Shown here in pieces: positions 50,042 through 59,429 of a stretch of DNA of 64,000 bases. The translations under genes and the position numbers were made by a program. The DNA is taken from the NCBI RefSeq assembly GCF_900107455.1, contig NZ_FNQB01000003.1:1240001-1304000 (forward strand), read 5' to 3'. Under the pieces are notes generated by a model, which ran no database searches, had not been told where the DNA came from, and worked only from the letters and a program-made list of their open reading frames with translations. Origin of the DNA: Asanoa ishikariensis (GTDB lineage Bacteria > Actinomycetota > Actinomycetes > Mycobacteriales > Micromonosporaceae). Within the stretch, counting starts at the first letter, position 1. The number at the start of each line of letters is the position of its first letter.

Positions 50042-52297
50042 GTGACCACACCGTTCGGGCAGAGCACCGTGCTCGGCTATCCACGCATCGGCCCCGACCG
50101 CGAGCTCAAGCGCGCCGTCGAGGCGTACTGGGCCGGTCGTATTGACGCGGCTGCGCTCCAAGAGACCGCCGCCGGCCTGCGCGCCCAGGTCTGGCGCACG
50201 CTCCGTGACGCCCGGCTGGACGCGATTCCGTCCAACACGTTCTCGCTGTACGACCACATGCTCGACGCCGCCGTGACCGTCGACGCGATCCCGGACCGGT
50301 TCCGCGCGCTCGGGCTCGGCGACCTCGACACCTACTTCGCGATGGCCCGCGGCACGGCCGCGCAGCCGGCTCTCGAGTTGACCAAGTGGTTCAACACCAA
50401 CTACCACTACCTGGTGCCGGAGATCGGCCCGTCCACGGCCTTCGCGGCCCGGCCCGACAAGCCGCTCTCCGAGTACGCGCAGGCGCGTGAGCTGGGCCTT
50501 TCGACCCGCCCGGTGCTGGTCGGCCCGGCCACCTTCCTGCTGCTGGCCAAGCCGGCCGCGGACGCGCCGGACGGGTTCCGCCCGTTCGACCGGCTCGACG
50601 ACCTCGTGACGGTCTACGCCGACCTGCTCGCGGCGCTGGCCGACGCCGGCGTGTCGTGGGTGCAGCTCGACGAGCCGGCCTACGTCGCCGACCGCAGCCC
50701 GGCCGAGATCGACGCGCTGCGCCGCGCGTACACCCGGCTCGGTGGTCTTCGCCGGCGTCCGCGCCTGTTCGTCGCCACCTACTTCGGCGAGTTGGGCGAC
50801 GCACTGCCGGCCCTGCTCGGCACCCCGGTCGAGGCGATCGGGCTCGACCTCGTCGCCGGCCTCGGCAACCTGGAGCGGCTGGCCGCGAGCGGGCCGATTC
50901 CGGGCAGGACGATCGTCGCGGGCCTGGTCGACGGGCACAACATCTGGCGCACGGACCTGCGCACCGCCGCGGAGCGGGGCGCCGTGCTGACCGGTCTGGC
51001 CGACCACGTGTCGGTGTCGACCTCGTGCTCCCTGCTGCACGTGCCGGTCGACCTGGCCGCCGAGCCCGACCTGGATCCGGCGCTGCGGGAGCGGCTCGCG
51101 TTCGCCCGGCAGAAGGTCGACGAGGTCGTACTGCTCGGCCGGGCGCTGCGGGACGGCGTGGCCAAGCTGCCGGCGCCCGCTGGCCCCCACCACTGGCGGG
51201 ACGACACCGTTCGTGGCCGGCTCGCGGCGTTGCGCCCGTCGGATACCCGGCGTGGCCCCTACCCGTCGCGGGCCGCGGCGCAGCAGGCCCGGTTGGGGCT
51301 GCCGCCGCTGCCGACGACCACGATCGGCTCGTTCCCGCAGACCGCGTCGCTACGGGCGGCGCGGGCCGACCTGCGCGCCGGGCGGCTCTCCCCCTCGTCC
51401 TACGCCGCTCGGATGCGGGACGAGGTCGCCGCGGTGATCGCCCTCCAGGAGCGCCTCGGCCTGGACGTGCTCGTGCACGGCGAGCCGGAGCGCAACGACA
51501 TGGTCCAGTACTTCGGCGAGCGGCTGGGCGGCTTCGCCGCGACGGTGAACGGCTGGGTCCAGTCGTACGGGTCGCGTTGCGTCCGACCGCCGATCATCTA
51601 CGGAGACGTGACCCGGCCCGCGCCGATGACCGTGGAATGGTCCAGCTATGCCCAGTCGCTGACCCGCAAACCGGTCAAGGGCATGCTCACCGGCCCGGTC
51701 ACCATCCTGGCCTGGTCGTTCGTCCGCACCGACCAGCCGCTCACCGACACCGCCAACCAGGTCGCCCTCGCCCTGCGCGACGAGACCCACGACCTGGAGG
51801 CGGCCGGCATCCAGGTGATCCAGGTCGACGAGCCCGCACTGCGGGAACTGCTCCCGCTGCGGGCCGCCGACCAGAAGGCGTACCTGGACTGGGCGGTCGA
51901 GTCGTTCCGCCTGGCCACCAGCGGGGTCGCCGACAGCACCCAGATCCACACCCACCTCTGCTATTCGGAGTTCGGTGAGGTGCTGTCCGCCATCGACACC
52001 CTGGACGCCGACGTGACCAGCATCGAGGCGTCGCGCTCCCGGATGGAGATCCTCGACGACCTGCGCGCCGCAGGCTACGCCCGGGGCATCGGGCCGGGCG
52101 TGTACGACATCCACTCGCCACGGGTGCCCGACCAGGCGGAGCTCACCGCCGCGCTGCGCCTCGCGCTCGCGGCGGTGCCGTCCGAACGCCTCTGGGTCAA
52201 CCCCGACTGTGGCCTCAAGACCCGCGGGTACGAAGAGGTCGAGCCGGCCCTCACCAACCTGGTCGCCGCCGCGGCCGAGGTCCGCACCACCCTGTAA
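50042..52297 (+). CDS. metE: Cobalamin-independent methionine synthase
   Basis: The 751-aa enzyme moves a methyl group from 5-methyltetrahydropteroyl-triglutamate to homocysteine. N-terminal and C-terminal barrels are both present. Zn ligands are visible in [10 protein letters not shown] (His and Cys), SIEASRS (Glu) and NPDCGLKTR (Cys). The N-terminus [21 protein letters not shown] is the standard folate-side motif. GTG 50042 is preceded by AAGGAA about 10 bases away. The leader riboswitch implies repression when B12 supports a MetH enzyme elsewhere. Confidence 0.96.
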   Translation: MTTPFGQSTVLGYPRIGPDRELKRAVEAYWAGRIDAAALQETAAGLRAQVWRTLRDARLDAIPSNTFSLYDHMLDAAVTVDAIPDRFRALGLGDLDTYFAMARGTAAQPALELTKWFNTNYHYLVPEIGPSTAFAARPDKPLSEYAQARELGLSTRPVLVGPATFLLLAKPAADAPDGFRPFDRLDDLVTVYADLLAALADAGVSWVQLDEPAYVADRSPAEIDALRRAYTRLGGLRRRPRLFVATYFGELGDALPALLGTPVEAIGLDLVAGLGNLERLAASGPIPGRTIVAGLVDGHNIWRTDLRTAAERGAVLTGLADHVSVSTSCSLLHVPVDLAAEPDLDPALRERLAFARQKVDEVVLLGRALRDGVAKLPAPAGPHHWRDDTVRGRLAALRPSDTRRGPYPSRAAAQQARLGLPPLPTTTIGSFPQTASLRAARADLRAGRLSPSSYAARMRDEVAAVIALQERLGLDVLVHGEPERNDMVQYFGERLGGFAATVNGWVQSYGSRCVRPPIIYGDVTRPAPMTVEWSSYAQSLTRKPVKGMLTGPVTILAWSFVRTDQPLTDTANQVALALRDETHDLEAAGIQVIQVDEPALRELLPLRAADQKAYLDWAVESFRLATSGVADSTQIHTHLCYSEFGEVLSAIDTLDADVTSIEASRSRMEILDDLRAAGYARGIGPGVYDIHSPRVPDQAELTAALRLALAAVPSERLWVNPDCGLKTRGYEEVEPALTNLVAAAAEVRTTL

Positions 52298-52308
52298 CGA
52301 TCGAATGC

Positions 52309-52339
52309 CTCCCGGGACTGCCACAAGTGGTCCCGGGGG
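52309..52339 (+). terminator. Terminator hairpin after metE
   Basis: CCCGGGA (52311-52317) pairs with TCCCGGG (52331-52337), with CCA/TGG extending the inner stem. It lies 14 bases after the metE stop and before the thioesterase ribosome site. Confidence 0.6.
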
Positions 52340-52359
52340 GCGCCTTGAAGGAGAACCCC

Positions 52360-52854
52360 TTGCCCGGCAAGCCCACCGCCTCGTCCCGACTGACCATCTC
52401 GCGCATCATGAGCCCGCACGACACCAACCTGATGGGCACCGTCCATGGTGGAGTGATTCTGCATCTCGTCGACGACATCGCCGGTGTGGTCGCGGCGCGG
52501 CACTCCGGTGGGCCGGCGGTGACCGCCTTCATGGACGAGATGGCGTTCCTGACCGCCGTGCACGTCGGCGACGTGGTGCACGCGCACGCGCAGGTCAACT
52601 GGGTCGGCACCACCTCGCTGGAGGTCGGCGTCCGGGTGCTCGCGGACCGCTGGAACGAGTCGGTTCCCGCGACTCACGTCGCCACGGCGTACCTGCTCAT
52701 GGTCGCCACCGGCCCAGACGGGCGCCCGCGGCGGGTGCCGCCCGTGCTGCCGGAGACCGACACTGATCACCGCCGCTTTCGTGAGGCCCAGATCCGGCGG
52801 GACCACCGGCTGTCGCGGCGCGCGGCCATCACCGCGTCGCGCAACGGTCACTGA
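52360..52854 (+). CDS. Acyl-CoA thioesterase (hotdog fold)
   Basis: The 164-aa protein starts with TTG at 52360, eight bases after AAGGAG. It has the YciA/BACH hotdog pattern: MSPHDTNLMGTVHGGVILHLVDDIAGVVAARH (residues 17-48), where the HGG..(L)..D element holds the catalytic Asp, and TSLEVGVRVLAD near 90. It hydrolyses acyl-CoA esters in the cytoplasm. Its 3' end overlaps the convergent hypothetical gene by 7 bp. Confidence 0.9.
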   Translation: MPGKPTASSRLTISRIMSPHDTNLMGTVHGGVILHLVDDIAGVVAARHSGGPAVTAFMDEMAFLTAVHVGDVVHAHAQVNWVGTTSLEVGVRVLADRWNESVPATHVATAYLLMVATGPDGRPRRVPPVLPETDTDHRRFREAQIRRDHRLSRRAAITASRNGH

Positions 52855-53390
52855 ACCTGATCTGCCGTCAGCGCCGACGGCCGTTCGCCGTCGTAGGGAA
52901 TCCATAGGAAGCCGGCGGCGAACGGCACGAAGCTCGGGCCCCGCAGATCGGCGAGCACCGTTTCGGCGAGCACCAGGCCGGCCAGGGTGTCGTCGCCGTC
53001 GGCGAGCACATCGGCCCAGTTCTGCCTCAGCTCCGCCGGATCGACCTGCCAGTCTGGCTCCCAGCCGACCTTGGCTGCCTGGTAACCAGCGAGCCCGGCG
53101 ACCAACTCATAGAGCCCACGGCCGACGATGCTCAACTCCGCGGCCGTCAGTCGTAGCCGCTCATGCCCGCGGTCGAGCGCGACAGCCGCACCGACGCCGA
53201 CGGGCATGACGGACATTTCCAGGTACGGAACGCCGTCGATCGCGGTGACCCGGTTGAGCAGTGGTTCGTGCAGGCGGATGTGCCGTGACCCGACCTTGAT
53301 GCCCGCGGCGCCGCGAACCAGGTCGCAGGCGGCACGCGCCGCAGCGTCGTCGGACCCGAAATTAACCACCAACTCGAAGACGATCGCCAC
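52848..53390 (-). CDS. Hypothetical protein (180 aa), divergent from the zinc importer
   Basis: The protein starts with GTG at 53390 and has no signal peptide or membrane helix. It shows FELVVNFGSDDAAARAACDLVRG at the N-terminus and FVPFAAGFLWIPYDGERPSAL near the C-terminus, and is acidic overall. I do not recognise a family. A perfect Zur-like box lies 35 bases upstream (53425-53439), nearer to this gene than to znuA, so it may be controlled by zinc. Confidence 0.7.
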   Translation of the reverse strand: MAIVFELVVNFGSDDAAARAACDLVRGAAGIKVGSRHIRLHEPLLNRVTAIDGVPYLEMSVMPVGVGAAVALDRGHERLRLTAAELSIVGRGLYELVAGLAGYQAAKVGWEPDWQVDPAELRQNWADVLADGDDTLAGLVLAETVLADLRGPSFVPFAAGFLWIPYDGERPSALTADQVQ

Positions 53391-53424
53391 GCATATGACG
53401 ATATGGCGATACCGCTATAAATAA

Positions 53425-53439
53425 TGAAAGTCACTTTCA
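53425..53439. promoter_or_regulatory. Zur-like box 1
   Basis: TGAAAGTCACTTTCA is a perfect 15-bp palindrome (7-bp arms around C) matching the layout of actinobacterial Zur boxes (TGAAAATxATTTTCA). Confidence 0.65.
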
Positions 53440-53485
53440 ACTCTCTTGCGTCGCTCGTACGCCACCCTTAGCGTCCTGTCCGTAA

Positions 53486-53500
53486 TGAACTTCGTTTTCA
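53486..53500. promoter_or_regulatory. Zur-like box 2
   Basis: TGAACTTCGTTTTCA keeps the outer TGAA/TTCA and TTTTCA arm of the Zur box with mismatches in the middle. It lies 28 bases before the importer gene start. Confidence 0.55.
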
Positions 53501-53527
53501 TTTAGGACTCGAAAGGTGGCGTCTCCG

Positions 53528-54448
53528 ATGCGTCATGAACGCGCGGCTCTCTTCGGTGCCGCCCTGGTCTCGGTCGCGGTGCTCGCGGTGGGGTGCGGTT
53601 CCTCGTCCGGAGGCGAAGGCGAAGCGGCCGCCGCGACCCCGACCGGCGTCTCCGTGGTCGCCTCCACCAACGTCTACGGCGACATCGCCAAGCAGATCGC
53701 CGGTGACAAGGCCACCATCACCTCGATCATCAGCGACCCGGCGGCGGACCCGCACTCGTACGAGGCGAACACCCGCACGCAGCTCGACCTCTCGAAGGCC
53801 GAGATCGTCATCGAGAACGGCGGCGGCTACGACGACTTCGTCGACACGATGCTCAAGTCGGCCGGCAGCGACGCGAAGGTGCTCAACGCCGTCGACATCT
53901 CCGGCAAGACCGCCACCGGCGGAGCCGAGCTCAACGAGCACGTCTGGTACGACTTCCCGACCATGAGCAAGCTCGCCGACCAGCTCGTCAGCGCGCTGTC
54001 GACGGCCGACCCCGGCAGCGCCGCCACCTTCAGCGACAACGCGACCGCGTTCAAGCAGAAGCTCCAGGGTATGGAGCAGCAGTCGGCCGCGATCCGGTCC
54101 GCGCACAGCGGTGCGGGCGTGGCGATCACCGAGCCGGTGCCGCTCTACCTGCTCGAGGCGTGCGGGCTGGCGAACAAGACTCCCGAGGAGTTCAGCGAGG
54201 CGATCGAGGAAGGCACCGACGTGCCGGCCGCCGTACTGAAGGAGACCCTCGACCTGTTCGCCGGCAAGCAGGTTGAGCTGCTCGCCTACAACGAGCAGAC
54301 CTCCGGCCCCGAGACCGAGAAGGTGCTGGCGGCCGCGAAGGACCACCAGGTCGACGTGGTCCCGGTGACCGAGACGCTGCCGGCCGGCAAGGACTACCTG
54401 ACCTGGATGACCGAGAACCTGTCCGCCATCGAGACCGCGCTGCGCTGA
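53528..54448 (+). CDS. znuA: Zinc/manganese ABC transporter binding lipoprotein
   Basis: The 306-aa lipoprotein (lipobox VLAVGC) belongs to the cluster A-I metal-binding group. Metal ligands are visible as His in DPAADPHSYEAN (about residue 75) and His in ELNEHVWYDFP (about 142), plus later acidic residues. The His-rich loop of E. coli ZnuA is absent, as in other actinomycete versions. ATG 53528 has GGTGG upstream; GTG 53516 is an alternative. Zur-like boxes argue for zinc rather than manganese. Confidence 0.88.
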   Translation: MRHERAALFGAALVSVAVLAVGCGSSSGGEGEAAAATPTGVSVVASTNVYGDIAKQIAGDKATITSIISDPAADPHSYEANTRTQLDLSKAEIVIENGGGYDDFVDTMLKSAGSDAKVLNAVDISGKTATGGAELNEHVWYDFPTMSKLADQLVSALSTADPGSAATFSDNATAFKQKLQGMEQQSAAIRSAHSGAGVAITEPVPLYLLEACGLANKTPEEFSEAIEEGTDVPAAVLKETLDLFAGKQVELLAYNEQTSGPETEKVLAAAKDHQVDVVPVTETLPAGKDYLTWMTENLSAIETALR

Positions 54449-55188
54449 TGCTGGAGCTCGTCGATGCCGGGCTCGCGTACGGGCCGCGGCAGTTGTGGTC
54501 GGGGCTCTCGTTGCGGGTCGAGCCCGGGGAGTTCGTCGCGGTCCTCGGCGCCAACGGCTCCGGCAAGACGAGCCTGGTGCGCGCGATCCTCGGCCTCCAG
54601 CGGTTGTCGGAGGGCACGGTCCGAGTGACCGACGGCATCGGGTACGTGCCACAACAGCGGCGGATCGAACCCCTCACACCGCTGCGGGCCCGCGACGTGG
54701 TCGGCCAAGGTCTCGACGGACACCGTTGGGGCCTTGGCCGGTCCGCCGACCGGAACGCCCGGATCGGTGCCGCGCTCGAGGCGGTCGACGCGGCCGAGCT
54801 CGCGGACCGGCCGGTCGGACTGCTCTCCGGCGGGGAGCAGCAGCGGGTACGGGTCGCGCAAGCCCTCGTCGCCGGCCCGCGGCTGCTGCTCTGTGACGAG
54901 CCCCTGCTCTCGCTCGACCTGCGCAGCCAGCGCACCGTCACGGCCCTGGTCGACCGGCGCCGCCGGGAGGCCGGCACCGCCGTGGTGTTCGTGACCCACG
55001 AGATCAATCCGGTACTGCCCTATGTGGACAGCGTGCTCTACCTGGCCGGCGGGCGCTTCCGGGTCGGCACCGTCGAGGACGTGTTCACCTCGGCGACCCT
55101 GACCGAGCTGTACGGCGTGCCGGTCGAGGTCGTCACCGCGGGCGGTCGGATCCTGGTCGCCGGCATCCCGCAGGCACACCATGAGTGA
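54448..55188 (+). CDS. znuC: Zinc ABC transporter ATPase
   Basis: The 246-aa ATPase has Walker A GANGSGKTSL (about residue 35), the Q-loop YVPQQRR, signature LLSGGEQQRV and Walker B LLLCDEPLLSLD. The start ATG shares one base with the znuA stop (TGATG). Together with the binding protein and permease it forms a metal importer at the inner membrane. Confidence 0.93.
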   Translation: MLELVDAGLAYGPRQLWSGLSLRVEPGEFVAVLGANGSGKTSLVRAILGLQRLSEGTVRVTDGIGYVPQQRRIEPLTPLRARDVVGQGLDGHRWGLGRSADRNARIGAALEAVDAAELADRPVGLLSGGEQQRVRVAQALVAGPRLLLCDEPLLSLDLRSQRTVTALVDRRRREAGTAVVFVTHEINPVLPYVDSVLYLAGGRFRVGTVEDVFTSATLTELYGVPVEVVTAGGRILVAGIPQAHHE

Positions 55189-56050
55189 GATCTTCAACTT
55201 CGCCGACTACGGGCAGCTCCTGGCCCTCGTGCACAACTCGATCGCCGCCGGCGCGGTGCTGGGCCTGGTCGGCGGCCTGATAAGCGTGTTCGTGATGATG
55301 CGCGACATGCCGTTCGCCGTGCACAGCATCAGCGAGCTGTCCTTCGCCGGCGCGTCGGGCGCCCTGCTGTTCGGCGCGAACGTCGTGCTGGGCTCGTTGA
55401 CCGGATCCATCCTGGCCGCGCTGGTCATCGGGCTGCTCGGCACCAGAGCCCGCGACCGCAACTCGGCCATCGGCGTGCTGATGCCGTTCGGACTCGGCCT
55501 GGGCGTGCTGTTCCTGGCGCTCTACAAGGGACGCTCGGCGAACAAGTTCGGGTTGCTGACGGGCCAGATCGTCGCCGTCGACACACCACAGCTTTCCTGG
55601 CTCCTGGTCACCTCCGCGATCGTGCTGGTCGGTCTCGTGGTGGTGTGGCGGCCACTCGCGTTCGCGAGCACAGATCCGGAACAGGCGGCGGCGCGCGGCG
55701 TACCCGTGGCGGCCCTGTCAACGGTCTTCATGGTGTTGCTGGGCCTGACGGTCGCGATGTCGGTGCAGATCGTCGGCGCGCTGCTGGTGCTCAGCGTGGT
55801 GTGCACCCCGGCCGCGGCGGCGATGCGCGTCACCGCGTCCCCGGTGCTGGTCACACTGCTCAGCGTGGTGTTCGCGGTGGGCTCCGTGGTCGGCGGGATC
55901 CTGCTCGCCCTGGGCAGCACGATCCCGATCAGCCCGTACGTAACAACGATCTCGTTCCTGATCTACGTGGCGTGCCGGATCATCGGAAGGAAGGGCCCCT
56001 TGTTAACGAAATCCGCAGCGCAAGGGACCCTTGTTAACGGCACGGGGTGA
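55181..56050 (+). CDS. znuB: Zinc ABC transporter permease
   Basis: The 289-aa protein overlaps znuC by 8 bp. It has about eight membrane helices of the ABC-3 family, with SISELSFAGASGALLFGANVVLG near residue 48 and PEQAAARGVPVAALSTVFMVLLGLTVA around 165-190, the ATPase-contact loop. The last 20 codons (LLTKSAAQGTLVNG) run through a repeated intergenic-type element, so the natural C-terminus may have been extended by insertion of that element. The end overlaps the convergent reductase gene by 17 bp. Confidence 0.9.
   Translation: MSEIFNFADYGQLLALVHNSIAAGAVLGLVGGLISVFVMMRDMPFAVHSISELSFAGASGALLFGANVVLGSLTGSILAALVIGLLGTRARDRNSAIGVLMPFGLGLGVLFLALYKGRSANKFGLLTGQIVAVDTPQLSWLLVTSAIVLVGLVVVWRPLAFASTDPEQAAARGVPVAALSTVFMVLLGLTVAMSVQIVGALLVLSVVCTPAAAAMRVTASPVLVTLLSVVFAVGSVVGGILLALGSTIPISPYVTTISFLIYVACRIIGRKGPLLTKSAAQGTLVNGTG
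55991..56039. repeat. Two 18-bp direct repeats at the znuB 3' end
   Basis: AAGGGCCCCTTGTTAACG (55991-56008) and AAGGGACCCTTGTTAACG (56022-56039) differ by one base and are 31 bp apart. Each holds two dyads, AAGGGxCCCTT and GTTAAC. The unit looks like a dispersed palindromic element of the genome that here has merged into coding sequence. Confidence 0.65.
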
Positions 56051-56852
56051 GCAGGAACTCGCGGACCCCGCGCAACCGGGTTGTCAGGCGCGCTTGGCTG
56101 TTGGTGCTGTCCAGGCGCACGTCGACCGGTCCGGGGATGCCGCTGCCGGTGCGCAGGGCTCGTGGGAGTGCCGACTCGTCCAGGCCGTCCCGCCGGGCGA
56201 TCAGGACACCGAGCTCGTGGCGGCTGACCGCGTCCGCGCCGGCGACGTGGTGGATCCCGGCGTGCGGTGACGCGGCCAGCTCCAGCAGCGCAGCCGCGAG
56301 GTCGGCCACGTCCACCGGGCAGCGCAGGTCGTCGGTGAACAGGGCACCGGTCGCGCCGCCCGCCAGGGCATGCACCTGGCGCTCGTGCTGTGAGTCGCCG
56401 TGCCCGATGATCAGCGAGGTGCGGGCGATGACCGCCGCCGGTGTGATGCCCCTGACCGCTGTCTCGGCGGCGGCTTTGGCGGCACCGTACGGCGTGATGG
56501 GGTCCGGCACCCGGGTCTCGTCATAACGGCCGGCCGCGCCGGAGAAGACCGCGTCGCTGGACACGTGCACGAGCCGCGCACCGATGTCGGCAGCGGCCAG
56601 GGCGACGTGCGTGCCGCCGTCGGCTGTGGTCGCCCAGTCCGACTGCTGGTACGCGGCGTTGACCACCACAGCGGGCCGCACGGCCCGGACCAGCGCGACG
56701 ACCGCGTCACGGTCGCGGATGTCCACGTGGTGCGAGTCGGTGTCCGGCCGCCGCCGGTGGAAGGTCGTCGCGACCCGCTGGCCCGCGCACCGTGCCTGCC
56801 GGGTGACCTCCCGCCCGAGAAGGCCGCTGCCACCCACCACGAGAAGATCCAC
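56034..56852 (-). CDS. RmlD-like NAD(P)-dependent sugar reductase/epimerase
   Basis: The 272-aa protein has an N-terminal Rossmann motif LVVGGSGLLGREV and the extended-SDR active site Tyr-x-x-x-Lys in PYGAAKAAAE (about residue 130). VVNAAYQQSDWA and VHVSSDAVFSG match dTDP-4-dehydrorhamnose reductases (RmlD). No other dTDP-sugar genes are nearby, so the true substrate is open. GTG 56852 lacks a strong ribosome site. Confidence 0.85.
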   Translation of the reverse strand: MDLLVVGGSGLLGREVTRQARCAGQRVATTFHRRRPDTDSHHVDIRDRDAVVALVRAVRPAVVVNAAYQQSDWATTADGGTHVALAAADIGARLVHVSSDAVFSGAAGRYDETRVPDPITPYGAAKAAAETAVRGITPAAVIARTSLIIGHGDSQHERQVHALAGGATGALFTDDLRCPVDVADLAAALLELAASPHAGIHHVAGADAVSRHELGVLIARRDGLDESALPRALRTGSGIPGPVDVRLDSTNSQARLTTRLRGVREFLLTPCR

Positions 56853-56935
56853 TCGATCACCGTAGTGCCCGGGGCCGAGCCTGTCCGATCGAGACGTTAA
56901 GGTTCGTCTTTCTCTTTCCTGACGGGGGCAGCGCC

Positions 56936-57577
56936 ATGGAAGACCGGATCGAGCAGACCAGGAACCTCTACGACAGCTTCGTGTTCGGCGGTGACGCCGG
57001 GGCGCTCCGTGTCGCCGAGAAGCAGCTCGACACCGTACGGGCCGATCTCGCGCTGGCGCGCGGCCGGATCGTGCACGGCCGGTTCCTGGAGAACGGCGAC
57101 GTGGATCCGCGCGAGCTCGCCCTCTTCGAGCAGGCGCTGGTGCTGTTCCAGGCGATCGGTGACGTCCGCGGCGAGGCCGAGGCCCACTTCTGGATCGGCA
57201 TCTACAACCAGGTCGTCGAGGGCAACCACGCCGCCGCCGTGCCCGCGTTCGAGCGGTCGCACGAACTCGCCAAGCAGATCGACGACCGGCGGACCATGTC
57301 GTACGCGCTGCGGCACCTGGGTGTCGCCGCGCAGGCCGCCGGGCGGCTGGACGCCGCGCGTGAGCACCTCGAGGAGTCCGTGAAGCTGCGACGGGAGCTC
57401 GGGCACCTGCCGGGCGTGGCCGCGAACATGGTGGGGCTGGCGTACATCGCCGCCGGGCAGGGGCGGCACGACGACGCCCGGGCGATCATCGACGAGGCGC
57501 GGGCCATCGCCGAGGCCAGTCAGGCGCACGGCACGCTGCGGTCCATCGAGGAGGCACACGCGGCCATCGCGTCGTAA
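56936..57577 (+). CDS. TPR-repeat protein
   Basis: The 213-aa soluble protein is nearly all helix. At least three tetratricopeptide units are visible (for example AEAHFWIGIYNQVVEGNHAA, SYALRHLGVAAQAAGRLDAA and ANMVGLAYIAAGQGRHDDA, residues about 80-195). Such proteins are protein-binding scaffolds. The neighbours do not tell the partner. The ATG has only a GGGGG sequence 8-10 bases upstream. Confidence 0.85.
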   Translation: MEDRIEQTRNLYDSFVFGGDAGALRVAEKQLDTVRADLALARGRIVHGRFLENGDVDPRELALFEQALVLFQAIGDVRGEAEAHFWIGIYNQVVEGNHAAAVPAFERSHELAKQIDDRRTMSYALRHLGVAAQAAGRLDAAREHLEESVKLRRELGHLPGVAANMVGLAYIAAGQGRHDDARAIIDEARAIAEASQAHGTLRSIEEAHAAIAS

Positions 57578-57597
57578 GGCGCGATCGAGTAGCCCGG

Positions 57598-58312
57598 CTA
57601 GTGGATCAGTCCGTGGATCTGGACGGTCCGGTCCTCGCTGCCGCTGGCGAAGAACTGGCCGTCCGGGCTGAAGGCCATCGTGTGGACGACCCCGGTGTGC
57701 CGCACGGTCGCCGGGCCGATGGGTTGACGCTGCTCGACGTCCCAGAGCTGGACCTTCACCCGGCCCTGCGGATCGACCTGGGCGACAGCCAGCGTCCGGC
57801 CGTGCTCGCTGAGCGCCAGGGCCGGCAGGAACGCCGCGGAGCCTGGCAGCACGCCGGTGCGCTGACCAGCGATCACGTCCCAGATCTCGACGTTCTTTCC
57901 CCACTCGGCCACCGCGAGGGTCCGGCCGTCCGGGCTGAACTCGTCCTGGACGGGCTCGTTCGTCGACGCGCGCGGGGTTCCCGGCCCGGCGACGGGTTGG
58001 CGGCTCTCCACGCTCCACCGCCCGGCGACCTGTCCGTCGTAGACGGGGAACCTCGTGGCCGGCCAGCCACGCGGTGCCGTCGGCGATCCGGCGCTTGGGG
58101 TTGGCCCCGTACCCGGCCGGCTGGGCGACCGCGGACCGCTCCGCGTCCGCACCGGTCAACATCCCGCCGTCGGGGTTCACGAAGACACCGGACGGCAGGA
58201 GTGGGGACGCGTCGAAGAGCAGCGGGCCGCACCGTCCGTCAGGGCCGCTGAGCACCGCCACCGTCGTCGAGGTGCCGCAGTCGACACCGAGGCGGTAGCT
58301 TCGCGCGGTCAC
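57598..58312 (-). pseudogene. Hsp70-WD40 fusion gene, internally deleted and frameshifted
   Basis: From GTG 58312 the frame reads YRLGVDCGTSTTVAVLSG, then PSGVFVNPDGG and RRIADGTAWLAGHEV, the ATP-binding start of an actin-like Hsp70 domain. Near 58040-58055 that frame loses sense, and a different frame continues with VESRQPVAGPGTP and WD40 units (SPDGRTLAVAEWGKNVEIWDV, VQLWDVEQRQPIG, FSPDGQFFASGSEDRTVQIHG) to the stop at 57598. Intact actinomycete Hsp70-WD40 proteins are about 1000 residues or longer, so most of the Hsp70 domain and several propeller blades are gone. No functional product is expected. Confidence 0.75.
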
Positions 58313-58375
58313 CCGCCAACTCTTAGCCAACCCGGGCAGTCACGGGATCTCATACACCACAGTGGAGCGACGCCG

Positions 58376-59272
58376 TCACGGGGTGACCTCCCGCACGGCG
58401 GCGACGAACGCGGCCGGTGCCTCCTGCGGCAGGTTGTGCCCCGCGTCGGGAACCCGGTGGTGTGCGCGTGGGCCGGTGAAGTGGACCGCGCTGGGGCTGC
58501 CGTCGGTGGCGGGGAAGTTCCCGTCGGCCGTGCCGTCGAGGGTGACCGTGGGAACGGTGATGGCCGGTGCGAGGGCGAGTGCGGCTTCGGCCTCGGCGTA
58601 GTCAGGTGCCCCGGCGGCCTGCCCGAGCCGGTGCCGGTAGGAGTGGATGACGACCTCGACGTAGTCGGGGTTCTCGAAGGCCTGTGCCGCACGGTCGAGG
58701 TCGGCGGCGGTGAAGCTCCACTTCGGAGAGTTGCGGCGCCAGATCACCTCGGCGATCTGGCGCCGGTTCGCGGTCAGGCCCGCGCGTCCACGCTCGGTCA
58801 GGAAGTAGAAGAAGTACCAGAAGCCGGCCTCCAGGTCGGGCGGCAGCGGGTGCATCGCGGTGCTGATGTCCTGGACGAGGTAGCTGTTGACCGACACGAG
58901 GCCCGCGACCCGGCCGGGGTGCAGGGCCGCCGCTACGCAGGCGGCGCGTCCGCCCCAGTCGTAGCCGGCCAGGACCGCGCGCGGAATGCGCAGGGCATCC
59001 ATCAGGGCGATGACGTCGGCTCCGAGGGCGGCCTGCTGCCCGGACCGTGGGGTGTCCGGGCGAAGGAATCGGGTCGGCCCGTGGCCGCGCAGGTACGGCA
59101 CGACGACCCGATGCCCGGCTTCGGCCAGCATCGGTGCCACCTCGACATAGCTGTGGATGTCGTACGGGAAACCGTGGAGCAGGATCACCGGCGCCCCGTC
59201 GGCAGGCCCTGCTTCGTGGTAGGCCACGTCGAGCACATCGGTGGTGACCCGCCGGATCGGTAGGTTCGTCAT
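58376..59272 (-). CDS. Alpha/beta hydrolase (epoxide hydrolase/dehalogenase-like)
   Basis: The 298-aa protein has the oxyanion motif ILLHGFPYD (residues 30-38), the nucleophile elbow with Asp in VLAGYDWGGRAA (about 100-111) and the His in PDAGHNLPQEAP near 280. An Asp nucleophile marks the epoxide hydrolase / haloalkane dehalogenase branch. There is no signal peptide. It is divergent from an ECF sigma gene. The substrate is not known. Confidence 0.9.
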   Translation of the reverse strand: MTNLPIRRVTTDVLDVAYHEAGPADGAPVILLHGFPYDIHSYVEVAPMLAEAGHRVVVPYLRGHGPTRFLRPDTPRSGQQAALGADVIALMDALRIPRAVLAGYDWGGRAACVAAALHPGRVAGLVSVNSYLVQDISTAMHPLPPDLEAGFWYFFYFLTERGRAGLTANRRQIAEVIWRRNSPKWSFTAADLDRAAQAFENPDYVEVVIHSYRHRLGQAAGAPDYAEAEAALALAPAITVPTVTLDGTADGNFPATDGSPSAVHFTGPRAHHRVPDAGHNLPQEAPAAFVAAVREVTP

Positions 59273-59429
59273 TCGGCGCTCCCCTCTCTCGTCACCAAAC
59301 GAGACAGGACAACCGAGAGTTCTGTGACAGCGGCAGCCGCGCGCACATTACGTATTCCTACGTACGCAACCGACCGGTGCTCGCTCATACCTTCGAATCC
59401 AGGAAACCGCCTGGCGAAGGAGAACGACG

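Noticed and set aside
49318-50067. N-terminal extension of nrdA by about 250 codons
   Set aside because: It reads through a cobalamin riboswitch and non-coding leader; ATG 49317 gives the family start.
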